From the NCBI GenBank assembly GCA_045631885.1, contig JAZQVN010000002.1, positions 1 through 12,699 of the forward strand: a stretch of 12,699 bases of DNA, given 5' to 3'. This DNA is from CAJOLV01 sp045631885 (lineage in GTDB: Bacteria > Bacillota_I > Bacilli_A > RFN20 > CAG-826). Under the pieces are notes generated by a model. It searched no databases. It saw only the letters and a list, made by a program, of their open reading frames with translations, and was not told where the DNA came from. Positions within the stretch are counted from its first letter, which is position 1, and every line of letters begins with the position of its first letter. The position numbers were made by a program, and so were the translations under genes. Of the stretch, positions 7,323 through 12,699 are shown piece by piece.

Positions 7323-7462
7323 CAAATATTTGATACAATCTTAATTTTTTTTGAAACAGGTCTTGTTTTTTTATTAATAAGATAATATGATATTTGCCAT
7401 CCAAATATTGACCATTCATTTGGTGATGGATTCTTGAAAAGAAACGCTATCTCTTCTTCCAT
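7319..7462 (-). CDS. Possible 47-residue small protein with strong ribosome binding site
   Basis: A minus-strand frame runs from ATG at 7462 to TAG at 7319. The leader GGGGGGTG lies 7 bases before the ATG, one of the better ribosome binding sites in the window. The product starts MEEEIAFLFKNPSPNEW and continues with an aromatic middle (SIFGWQISYYLINKK) and a basic end (SKKIKIVSNIC). I recognise no family. It overlaps the tetR stop codon by 3 bp in convergent orientation and begins about 40 bp after the degV terminator. No clear promoter was found, so it may depend on read-through from degV. It could be a real small protein or chance. Confidence 0.4.
   Translation of the reverse strand: MEEEIAFLFKNPSPNEWSIFGWQISYYLINKKTRPVSKKIKIVSNIC
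7354..7372 (+). terminator. Weak terminator candidate after tetR
   Basis: AAACA (7354-7358) and TGTTT (7364-7368) pair around a 5-base loop and run into a T tract ending at 7372. The stem is short and AT-rich, so termination would be inefficient. It lies 32 bp after the tetR stop and inside the converging small ORF. Confidence 0.3.
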
Positions 7463-7503
7463 CGCGAAACACCCCCCTATACCTTTCGCCAGTATTTGGA
7501 CTT

Positions 7504-7539
7504 AAAAAGCGATTCACCGCTATAGTGAACCGCTTTTTT
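7504..7539. terminator. Strong bidirectional terminator after degV
   Basis: AAAAAGCG and CGCTTTTT, then TTCAC and GTGAA, form a 13-bp stem with a single A-C mismatch and a 7-base loop. It is flanked by A runs on one side and T runs on the other, so it works on both strands. It lies 18 bp after the degV stop (minus strand) and also faces the tetR transcript. Confidence 0.85.
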
Positions 7540-7556
7540 AATACTTATAAACTAAA

Positions 7557-8444
7557 TTATTTAGCAATATCAGTGGAAATATAGAAGATCGCTAATGATC
7601 TTGGACCGATATGGGCACCAGAAATCAAATCATAATCATAGATTTCAATTTTGTTATTAAGACCTTCTTCTCTTAATAATTGTTCAATCTTTTGAGCGTC
7701 TTCAATGACATCGCAGTGAGTGACATAAATTGTTTGTTCGATATTACGATTAATCTTTTCAGAGACTAATTTGACTAATTTCTTGATCGAGTTCTTTCTA
7801 CCGAGAACACTACCAGCGAAAGCAATCTTAGATTCATCGTTATGTTTTAATAAAATCTTAATTTTCATTAAGTTAATGAATCTCGCTAAAGTTTTAGCAA
7901 CTCTACCAGTTTTGATAAGGTATTTGATGTTATCAACGGTGAAATCACTACGAACGTGTAATTTGAACTTTTCACATTCTTCAACGATCTCTTCAAAGTT
8001 TTTACCTTCTTTAACTAACTTATCCGCGTTAATAACTTGTAAACCTTCACCTAAACCCGCGGTCATCGTATCAACGACATGAACAACTTTCTTACCTTGT
8101 TCTTCGTTAATCTCATTAGCCGCCATATTCGCGGAATCATTCGTGCCGGAGATACCTTTAGCCATTGTAAAACAAATGACTTGGTTACCTTTTTTCACTT
8201 CTTCATTAAAAACTTCTAAGTAATCTCCGGGACTAATTAAAGATGTGGAGACTTTTTCTCCTTCTTCAATTAATTTGAAATATGTTTTGGAAAACTCAGA
8301 GATATTGAGTTCATCGTTATAACAATTATATTCTTTATCACCTATGGTAAGGTGCATATTCATCACTTTGACATCGAGAGATTTCTCTTCAATAATTTCT
8401 TTGAAGAGATTACTTACTGCATCGCAGACTATTCTTACTGCCAT
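7557..8444 (-). CDS. DegV-family fatty-acid-binding protein (FakB-like)
   Basis: DegV/FakB proteins bind a fatty acid; in known systems they present it to the kinase FakA, making acyl-phosphate for phospholipid synthesis. The 295-residue length is normal. Family motifs seen are the N-terminal VCDAVSNL (usually SDST.DL), TSLISPGDYLEVF (67-79), KGISGTNDSA (96-105, usually SGLSGTYNSA), VVDTMTAGLGEG (123-134), LIKTGRVAK (176-184) and the C-terminal GAHIGPRSLAIFY (276-288, usually GPGA). The last and first motifs are altered, so lipid preference may differ. No fakA neighbour is present. The gene stands alone, with a TATAAT promoter, a GGGAGGA site 8-9 bases before the ATG, and strong terminators on both sides. 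Confidence 0.9.
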   Translation of the reverse strand: MAVRIVCDAVSNLFKEIIEEKSLDVKVMNMHLTIGDKEYNCYNDELNISEFSKTYFKLIEEGEKVSTSLISPGDYLEVFNEEVKKGNQVICFTMAKGISGTNDSANMAANEINEEQGKKVVHVVDTMTAGLGEGLQVINADKLVKEGKNFEEIVEECEKFKLHVRSDFTVDNIKYLIKTGRVAKTLARFINLMKIKILLKHNDESKIAFAGSVLGRKNSIKKLVKLVSEKINRNIEQTIYVTHCDVIEDAQKIEQLLREEGLNNKIEIYDYDLISGAHIGPRSLAIFYISTDIAK

Positions 8445-8473
8445 AAAATTAATCCTCCCTCTTGCTTAATAAT

Positions 8474-8479
8474 ATTATA
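8474..8479 (-). promoter_or_regulatory. -10 box (TATAAT) for degV
   Basis: A consensus TATAAT lies on the minus strand, 30 bp before the degV ATG and just upstream of the GGGAGGA ribosome binding site. No good -35 box is found at the expected spacing, because that position is occupied by the terminator stem of the upstream metal-ATPase operon. Confidence 0.5.
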
Positions 8480-8488
8480 ATATTTTTG

Positions 8489-8518
8489 AAAAAAAGGAAG
8501 ATTTTTCTTCCCTTTTTT
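8489..8518 (-). terminator. Terminator of the metal-efflux operon
   Basis: On the minus strand GGAAG and CTTCC pair around a 6-base loop. The stem is extended by an A6/T6 stretch with one bulged base and ends in a T run. It lies 9 bp after the ATPase stop codon at 8528. Confidence 0.8.
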
Positions 8519-8527
8519 AATCTCATA

Positions 8528-10405
8528 TTACGCTTTTTCTTTAATGTGTCCGCTTCGTAAAGCGTTAAGAACGCATAATAATGCGACACCCACATCACCG
8601 AATATCGCTAACCAAATCGAGGCTAAACCAAATATCGATAAGAAAAGGATTGCAAACTTAACAGTTAACGCAAATATGATATTCATAATAACGATTGCCA
8701 TTGTCTTTTTGGCAATCTTTTTTGCTAACAATAAGCTCTTTAAATCGTCATGCATCAAGACGATATCACTTGCTTCAATGGCGGCGTCAGAACCAACCCC
8801 ACCCATCGAGATACCAATATCACTTCTCGCAAGTACCGGAGCGTCGTTGATACCATCCCCAACATAAGCCACTAATTCGCCTTTATTTTTATTCGTTAAA
8901 ATATTATCTAATTCTTGGACTTTATCTTGCGGTAATAAACCCGCTTTATAATCGGTTAATCCTAATTCACTAGCGATATTTTCCGCGACTTTATCATTAT
9001 CTCCAGTGAGCATAATTGTCTTAATATTATTCTTATTAAAGTAGGATATTAATTCCTTGCTTTCTTCTTTGGCCTCATCTTTAATAACAATTAAGCCTAA
9101 ATATTCACTATTCTTTCCGACATAGATGACTGTTCCAACTTCATCAGTCTCATTCACATCTATGCCGTTTTCTTTTAATAACAAAACATTACCAGTATAG
9201 ATTTTATCTTTCCCGTTTGAGGCAATGACGCCTTTTCCAGGAACATTAGTAATCAAATAGGAATTATCAATTTCCTCATTAACAATTTGTCTAATTGATA
9301 AAGCGATTGGGTGAGATGATTGGCTTTCGCAAATAAAAGCGTTTTTCAAGATTTCATCTCTATTATCTTCCGGGATGACTTTACTAACTACAAAGTTACC
9401 TTTGGTTAATGTGCCAGTTTTGTCAAAGACAAACGTTTTTGCTTTATTGAAATTCTCTAAATATAATGAACCTTTAATCAAGATTCCTAGCTTCGCCGCT
9501 TTACCAATACTTGTAAAGAAACTTAATGGGACCGATATCACTATCGCACATGGACAAGAGACGACTAAGAAGTTAAGCGATCGAGATATCCAAGTAATCC
9601 AATCTCCAGATATTAAAGAACCAATAAGGACTACTAGTAAAGCGGAGATAACTACGATTGGTGTGTACCACTTCGCAAACTTAGAAATAAAGTTCTCTTG
9701 TTTAGATTTCACATTAGAGGAATTTTCCACTAGTTCTAGGATTTTATTAACCGCACTATCGGAGTAATTTTTCTTTACTTTAATATCAATAGAGGAGGTT
9801 AAATTAATCGTGCCGGAAATTACTTCGCTTCCCTCAATAACTTCAACTGGTAAACTCTCACCAGTTAATGCCTTCGCATCAATAGAGCTTGCCCCTGAAA
9901 CAATCACTCCATCAAGAGGGATTTTTTCTCCTGGTTCGACTCTAACAATGTTATCGATTTCCACTAATTCGGGATCGACTATTTCAATACTTCCATCTTC
10001 TTTTAATAGATTCGCGTATTCTGGTCTAATATCCATCAAAGAAGCAATTTCTTTTCTTGATTTCCCCACTGCCAAATTCTGGAAGAATTCACCAATTTGA
10101 TATAAGAGCATGACTGCAACTGCTTCTGGAAATTCTTGAATCGCAAACGCGCCAATCGAGGCCACGATCATCAAGAAGTTTTCATCGAAAACTTGCCCGT
10201 GGCTAATATTCTTAACCGCTTTAATTAATATGTCATAAGAAATAATTAGATAGATAGCTAGATAAATACCTAATGGTAATAAGAAACCTAAATCAGAATT
10301 AATAACGGTTTTTAAGTCAAAGATTTTGTCCAAGACAAAAGTCGGTATAAATAATACCGACGTGATAATAATTCTAATTAAGATTTTCTTTAATTTCTTA
10401 CTCAT
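8528..10405 (-). CDS. Zn/Cd/Pb-exporting P1B-2-type ATPase (CadA/ZntA type) without HMA domain
   Basis: This membrane ATPase exports divalent soft metals. All P-type motifs are intact: TGES (181-184) in the actuator, the CPC metal site in TM6 (284-286), phosphorylated D328 in DKTGT, HP (365-366), TGDN (467-470) and GDGINDAP (516-523). In the last helices K583 (TVKFAIL) and D604 (IFGDVGVALL) correspond to the residues that mark the Zn/Cd/Pb subgroup P1B-2. At 625 residues it is shorter than CadA/ZntA because the N-terminal HMA domain is missing; that domain is encoded as a separate protein immediately upstream. The start codon overlaps the HMA stop by one base (TAATG), so translation is coupled. 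The operon is headed by an ArsR/SmtB regulator and ends in a strong terminator. Confidence 0.96.
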   Translation of the reverse strand: MSKKLKKILIRIIITSVLFIPTFVLDKIFDLKTVINSDLGFLLPLGIYLAIYLIISYDILIKAVKNISHGQVFDENFLMIVASIGAFAIQEFPEAVAVMLLYQIGEFFQNLAVGKSRKEIASLMDIRPEYANLLKEDGSIEIVDPELVEIDNIVRVEPGEKIPLDGVIVSGASSIDAKALTGESLPVEVIEGSEVISGTINLTSSIDIKVKKNYSDSAVNKILELVENSSNVKSKQENFISKFAKWYTPIVVISALLVVLIGSLISGDWITWISRSLNFLVVSCPCAIVISVPLSFFTSIGKAAKLGILIKGSLYLENFNKAKTFVFDKTGTLTKGNFVVSKVIPEDNRDEILKNAFICESQSSHPIALSIRQIVNEEIDNSYLITNVPGKGVIASNGKDKIYTGNVLLLKENGIDVNETDEVGTVIYVGKNSEYLGLIVIKDEAKEESKELISYFNKNNIKTIMLTGDNDKVAENIASELGLTDYKAGLLPQDKVQELDNILTNKNKGELVAYVGDGINDAPVLARSDIGISMGGVGSDAAIEASDIVLMHDDLKSLLLAKKIAKKTMAIVIMNIIFALTVKFAILFLSIFGLASIWLAIFGDVGVALLCVLNALRSGHIKEKA

Positions 10406-10617
10406 TATAATATCTCAAAATCCGGTTCAACTTTTTTCGCCGTTTTCACGACTTTTTTAAATGTTTCATCATATTGGTCGTCATTGATATCAATAATCAT
10501 TTTTTGGGTCATAAAATTCACGGAGACACTATTGACTCCAGGAATCTTACTCACCGCATCTTGAATCTTATTCGCGCAAACCGCGCAATCAACTTCAATT
10601 TTATATACTTTCTTCAT
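10405..10617 (-). CDS. Free-standing HMA-domain metal-binding protein
   Basis: The 70-residue protein is a single ferredoxin-like HMA domain. The metal site is D10-C11-A-V-C14, in VDCAVCANK. The aspartate before the first cysteine is the form found in Zn/Cd/Pb ATPase domains (DCxxC), unlike copper chaperones (MTCxxC). It most likely hands metal to, or senses metal for, the ATPase encoded next, acting as the detached N-terminal domain of that pump. The start is MKKVYKIEVD at 10617, with an AAAGGAA site 8 bases upstream that lies inside the regulator gene. A longer frame from 10650 would overlap that gene and lacks such a site. The gap to the ArsR stop is 5 bp. The stop shares one base with the ATPase start. 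Confidence 0.92.
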   Translation of the reverse strand: MKKVYKIEVDCAVCANKIQDAVSKIPGVNSVSVNFMTQKMIIDINDDQYDETFKKVVKTAKKVEPDFEIL

Positions 10618-10622
10618 AACCA

Positions 10623-10931
10623 CTATTCCTTTACGTGAGCTAATGCACAAGAGAAGATTTGAGAGACATGTTCATCATCAAGAGAATAAAACACTTCTTT
10701 ACCCGCTTTACGAGGTTTGATGAGTTTAGCTTGTCTTAATACTCTTAATTGATGAGATATCGCTGAAATTGGTAGACCAACTAATTGAGAGATACCAGAA
10801 ACATTTAATTCACCTTTTTCTAACGCAGCGAGAATTTTTGTCCTCGTCACATCACCAAGGATTTTAAATAGATCCGCCATATCTTCAATGTAATCATCAA
10901 TTTCAATTTCTCGATTTAGTTTTTCTTCCAT
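10623..10931 (-). CDS. ArsR/SmtB-family zinc-type metal sensor repressor
   Basis: This 102-residue winged-helix repressor releases the operator when it binds metal. The DNA-binding helices span about 43-66 (NVSGISQLVGLPISAISHQL) and the wing is KAGKEVFYSL. Helix 5 carries D86, H88, H99 and E102, with the exact spacing of the SmtB zinc site (D-x-H-x10-H-x2-E); E102 is the last residue. The cysteines of the CadC-type N-terminal cadmium site are missing (ELNVSG in place of ELCVCD), so zinc, or possibly cobalt, is the most likely inducer. AGGAG lies 6 bases before the ATG. It is the first gene of the operon with the HMA protein and the P1B-2 pump and should repress its own promoter. Confidence 0.95.
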   Translation of the reverse strand: MEEKLNREIEIDDYIEDMADLFKILGDVTRTKILAALEKGELNVSGISQLVGLPISAISHQLRVLRQAKLIKPRKAGKEVFYSLDDEHVSQIFSCALAHVKE

Positions 10932-10948
10932 AATTAGCTCCTGTAATT

Positions 10949-10978
10949 ATTATATTGAATAGTTGAACAATTATTCAA
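10949..10978 (-). promoter_or_regulatory. Metal-operon promoter with SmtB/CzrA-like operator
   Basis: On the minus strand TTGAAT (10978-10973) and a consensus TATAAT (10954-10949) are 18 bp apart. The palindrome TGAACA-AT-TATTCA (10964-10977) covers the -35 box and half of the spacer. It resembles the core of known ArsR/SmtB operators and has one mismatch. A wider repeat, TTGAATA (10955-10961) and TATTCAA (10972-10978), overlaps it. Repressor binding would exclude RNA polymerase. Confidence 0.75.
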
Positions 10979-10990
10979 GTGTTTATTAAA

Positions 10991-11017
10991 TAAAAAGAAG
11001 TATTAGCAAACGACTTC
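10991..11017 (-). terminator. Terminator candidate overlapping the end of the esterase gene
   Basis: On the minus strand GAAGT (11017-11013) and ACTTC (11001-10997) can pair around an 11-base loop that contains the stop codon, followed by TTTTTATTT. The stem is only 5 bp. The GAAGT arm also belongs to an 18-bp palindrome inside the coding region, so two hairpins compete. Confidence 0.4.
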
Positions 11018-11896
11018 ATTAATGAAGTCAATCATCGCATCGTTAACAACTTTAGATTCATCATATTGAGGGAAAACGATGTTATGAACGTGAGAAACAT
11101 AACTCTTATATGTATGAATATCGACGAATTTGAATTTAATCTTTTCTGGGTCGACCATTGATTTAATCATCAAGGACTCTTTTCTTAAGAAATCATGATT
11201 ACATGTTGAAACGAATAAAGGCATATTTAATTGATGTAAATGCTCTTTTGGAGAGATTAATCTATTCATTTCTACATTGCTATGGTTAGGTCCAAACATC
11301 TTGATTTTACTATTCGTGGATAATGAATCAGAAATGTGTTCAAAATCAAAGACAGGACAATTAATTAAAACCGCTTCGACTTTGATACCTTCAAAATCAT
11401 ATCCTAACTCTTTCGCGTATTCTGGATTAGACATTGCGATTGCCATCGTTAAGGCTAAATGACCACCCGCACTATCTCCAGTGATGACAAATCGATCGTT
11501 TTCTAATTTATGTTCTTTTAAATGTGCAAATAAGAATTTTATATTCTTATAAGCATCATCTAATAAATCTTTTGTGTCTCTTTTGCCATTATTAGGGACA
11601 TAATCCATCGCCGCGAAGTCTAGTCCGTGATCAAATAAATAATGCCCAAAATTAAAATTATCGATACTTTCACCAAAGAGATAGCTCCCTCCGTGAATAT
11701 CGATAACGCATATATTTTTACGCTTCTGTGTCGCTCTAAAAACATCATATTTATGGTTGATATTATCATCATCCATATACGGGACGTTTAAATCGCAATC
11801 AAACTGGTCAAAAGAAGGGAATTTCTTTCTTCTTTTCATATTTCCCCTGACTAGCTGTTTCTTCAGCCATCCGACCATGAAACTGCGTACTTTCAT
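11003..11896 (-). CDS. Alpha/beta-hydrolase, HSL-type esterase
   Basis: This 297-residue predicted cytoplasmic esterase has the hormone-sensitive-lipase layout. Its HGG oxyanion motif is at 68-70 (DIHGGSYLFGE), the nucleophile S142 lies in GDSAGGH, the acid D235 is in CNHDFL, and H271 (SHVHNI) is the likely catalytic histidine. There is no signal peptide. The natural ester is unknown; carboxylic or acetyl esters are typical of the family. The start is uncertain. ATG at 11896 has no ribosome binding site and would coincide with the predicted transcription start. ATG at 11839 (MKRRKKFPSF) has AGGGG close upstream and would give 278 residues. It is a single-gene unit between the metal operon and the tRNA pair, with its own promoter. 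Confidence 0.9.
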   Translation of the reverse strand: MKVRSFMVGWLKKQLVRGNMKRRKKFPSFDQFDCDLNVPYMDDDNINHKYDVFRATQKRKNICVIDIHGGSYLFGESIDNFNFGHYLFDHGLDFAAMDYVPNNGKRDTKDLLDDAYKNIKFLFAHLKEHKLENDRFVITGDSAGGHLALTMAIAMSNPEYAKELGYDFEGIKVEAVLINCPVFDFEHISDSLSTNSKIKMFGPNHSNVEMNRLISPKEHLHQLNMPLFVSTCNHDFLRKESLMIKSMVDPEKIKFKFVDIHTYKSYVSHVHNIVFPQYDESKVVNDAMIDFINEVVC

Positions 11897-11902
11897 ACTT
11901 TT

Positions 11903-11932
11903 ATATTAGAGCAGTTTATTTGATATTGTCAT
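11903..11932 (-). promoter_or_regulatory. Predicted promoter of the esterase gene
   Basis: On the minus strand ATGACA (11932-11927) and TAATAT (11908-11903) are separated by 18 bp. The predicted start falls at or next to the ATG at 11896. That favours either a leaderless message or the downstream start at 11839 with a leader of about 57 bases. Confidence 0.45.
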
Positions 11933-11950
11933 TATTTTCTTTATAGATAA

Positions 11951-11987
11951 GAAAAACTTTGACAATTTCTCGCCAAAGTTATTTTTC
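11951..11987 (-). terminator. Terminator after the tRNA-Phe gene
   Basis: AAAAACTTTG (11952-11961) and CAAAGTTATTTTT (11974-11986) pair through the CTTTG/CAAAG core and the A/T arms with one bulged base. On the minus strand the stem ends in TTTTTC. It lies 7 bp after the CCA end of tRNA-Phe and closes the cdaA-tRNA-Asp-tRNA-Phe unit. Confidence 0.7.
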
Positions 11988-11993
11988 TTTTTA

Positions 11994-12069
11994 TGGTGGC
12001 TCAGGCCGGGAGCGCGCCGGCGACACTCAGATTTTCAGTCTGATGCTCTACTAACTGAGCTACCGAGCC
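11994..12069 (-). tRNA. tRNA-Phe (anticodon GAA) with aberrant T- and D-loops
   Basis: The 76-base cloverleaf has canonical arm lengths and an encoded CCA. The acceptor stem GGCTCGG/CTGAGCC has one G-U pair, the D stem is GCTC/GAGC, the anticodon stem is TCAGA/TCTGA with loop CTGAAAA, and the T stem GCCGG/CCGGC is perfect. The anticodon GAA reads UUU and UUC. The T-loop is CGCGCTC, where nearly all tRNAs have TTCRANN: T54, T55 and A58 are C, G and C. In the D-loop AGTTAGTA, G18 is A, while G19 and C56 remain. The T54-A58 and G18-55 elbow contacts cannot form normally. It may be a specialised or degenerate tRNA, or a sequencing or assembly error. Confidence 0.85.
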
Positions 12070-12096
12070 ACGTAATTAATTAAAAAGCGCTAGAAA

Positions 12097-12172
12097 TGGC
12101 GGACCTGACGGGAATCGAACCCGCGGTCTTCTCCGTGACAGGGAGACATGTTAACCACTACACCACAAGACC
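12097..12172 (-). tRNA. tRNA-Asp (anticodon GTC)
   Basis: The 76-base cloverleaf has an encoded CCA, anticodon loop CTGTCAC, anticodon stem TCTCC/GGAGA, T-loop TTCGATT and a normal GG in the D-loop. Discriminator G73 and G34-U35-C36 match Asp identity. The acceptor stem GGTCTTG/CAGGTCC contains a U3-U70 mismatch and a U5-G68 wobble, whereas related tRNAs pair fully. It starts 10 bp after the cdaA stop codon and precedes tRNA-Phe by 27 bp, so all three are probably co-transcribed. Confidence 0.92.
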
Positions 12173-12182
12173 ATCTGCTCAA

Positions 12183-12699
12183 TTATAGAGCAGCTATTTT
12201 ATCGGAAAGAACTTTAGAAAATCTATCTCTAGTAATAGGTTCAAGTTCTCCGTGTTCAACAAATGAAATACGACCAGTTTCTTCGCTTACTACAATAATT
12301 AATGCATCAGTAACTTCACTAATACCAACTGCAGCACGATGTCTAGCACCATAATGTCCTTGAAGAGCTCTTGTAGTAGGAGTAACAAAGACATGTGCGG
12401 CTTCTATTGTTGTACCTCTAATTATTAAAGCCCCATCATGAAGAGGAGTTCCTTCATAGAAAATTGTGTTAAGTACTTCAAATTTAACTGGACAATTAAC
12501 TGAGATGCCATCATCAATATAATTTTGAAGATTAACATCACGTTCGATAACAATTATAGCACCAGTTTTAGTTTCTGACAACTCTAAAATTGATTTGTTT
12601 AATTCGTTAAATAAAATATTTTCATCTTTTTCTTTTAATGATGCAGATCTCTTAACTAAAATATTACTTGCAAAACCAGAATTCAACATTTTATGAAGT
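12183..12699 (-). CDS. cdaA: Diadenylate cyclase CdaA, C-terminal part (5' end outside window)
   Basis: CdaA makes cyclic di-AMP from two ATP and is normally anchored by three N-terminal membrane helices. The frame stays open to the right edge without a stop, so the ATG at 12689 is probably internal and the helices lie outside. The visible 170 or so residues are the DAC (DisA_N) domain. They include GAIIVIER, TPLHDGALIIRG with the catalytic DGA, RHRAAVGISE with RHR, and TDALIIVVSEETG. The residue before RHR is Ala (GARHR) where family members nearly always have Thr (GTRHR). The preceding LPLS segment is replaced by VTPTT and is one residue shorter. Two tRNA genes follow directly, with no terminator between. 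The usual partners cdaR and glmM are not downstream. Confidence 0.9.
   Translation of the reverse strand, partial: LHKMLNSGFASNILVKRSASLKEKDENILFNELNKSILELSETKTGAIIVIERDVNLQNYIDDGISVNCPVKFEVLNTIFYEGTPLHDGALIIRGTTIEAAHVFVTPTTRALQGHYGARHRAAVGISEVTDALIIVVSEETGRISFVEHGELEPITRDRFSKVLSDKIAAL

Noticed and set aside
7391..7429. Inverted repeat CCATCCAAAT / ATTTGGTGATGG considered as a terminator or riboswitch element
   Set aside because: It has a 2-base bulge and no T tract on either strand, and it falls inside the small ORF; no known riboswitch core is seen.
7771..8082. Plus-strand 103-codon frame opposite degV
   Set aside because: Shadow of the degV coding strand; no ribosome binding site or promoter.
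9375..9767. Plus-strand frames opposite the P-type ATPase (also 8544-8867 and 9810-10100)
   Set aside because: They mirror the ATPase reading frame and its codon bias, with no start signals or protein-like features.
10618..10650. Upstream start for the HMA protein (81 residues)
   Set aside because: The extra residues read through the end of the ArsR gene. The ATG at 10617 has an AAAGGAA site and begins exactly at the HMA fold.
12148..12354. Plus-strand 68-codon frame over tRNA-Asp and the cdaA end
   Set aside because: It crosses a tRNA gene and is antisense to the DAC domain; not protein-like.
1..12699. CRISPR array, phage module, toxin-antitoxin pair or defence island
   Set aside because: No regularly spaced repeats, nucleases, integrases other than the IS transposase, or defence-type domains are present; most genes are housekeeping, transport or metal homeostasis.

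Overview
This is an AT-rich window from a low-GC Gram-positive-type genome, most likely Bacillota (a Bacilli or Mollicutes-related lineage). The signs are strong AGGAGG-like ribosome binding sites, a RimO / DegV / CdaA / SmtB-type gene repertoire and tRNA genes with encoded CCA ends. The standard code fits: every Trp codon is TGG, and each complete gene stops at TAA or TAG, never TGA. Almost everything lies on the minus strand. The exceptions are the transposase and the TetR regulator.

Left part (1-6250). The start of a secreted protein gene leaves the window to the left. A lone IS3-type DD35E transposase without a visible OrfA is wedged between it and a tRNA-Thr(GGT) gene. Upstream of the tRNA on the minus strand lie rimO (ribosomal protein S12 methylthiotransferase) and, 3 bp before it, a 1137-residue one-piece ABC exporter. 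The exporter has an ATPase, a zinc ribbon, one membrane helix, a very large extracellular region with an internal duplication, and an FtsX/MacB-type permease end. Overlapping palindromes lie just ahead of it.

Middle (6250-8530). A small two-helix membrane protein and a TetR regulator diverge from about 70 bp containing a palindromic operator candidate. TetR converges on an unannotated 47-codon small ORF with a good ribosome binding site. Next comes a DegV-family lipid-binding protein with its own promoter and terminator.

Metal resistance operon (8528-10980). A SmtB/CzrA-like ArsR repressor, a free-standing 70-residue HMA metal-binding protein and a P1B-2 (Zn/Cd/Pb) ATPase lacking its own HMA domain form a tightly coupled unit. 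The operator is a near-perfect TGAACA-AT-TATTCA palindrome inside the promoter.

Right part (11003-12699). An HSL-type esterase is followed (towards higher coordinates) by tRNA-Phe and tRNA-Asp genes and the C-terminal part of cdaA (c-di-AMP synthase), whose 5' end lies outside. The most surprising feature is the tRNA-Phe: its cloverleaf is otherwise perfect, but the T-loop is CGCGCTC instead of TTCRANN and G18 is A, so the usual elbow contacts are missing. I see no CRISPR array, phage module or clearly new defence system.
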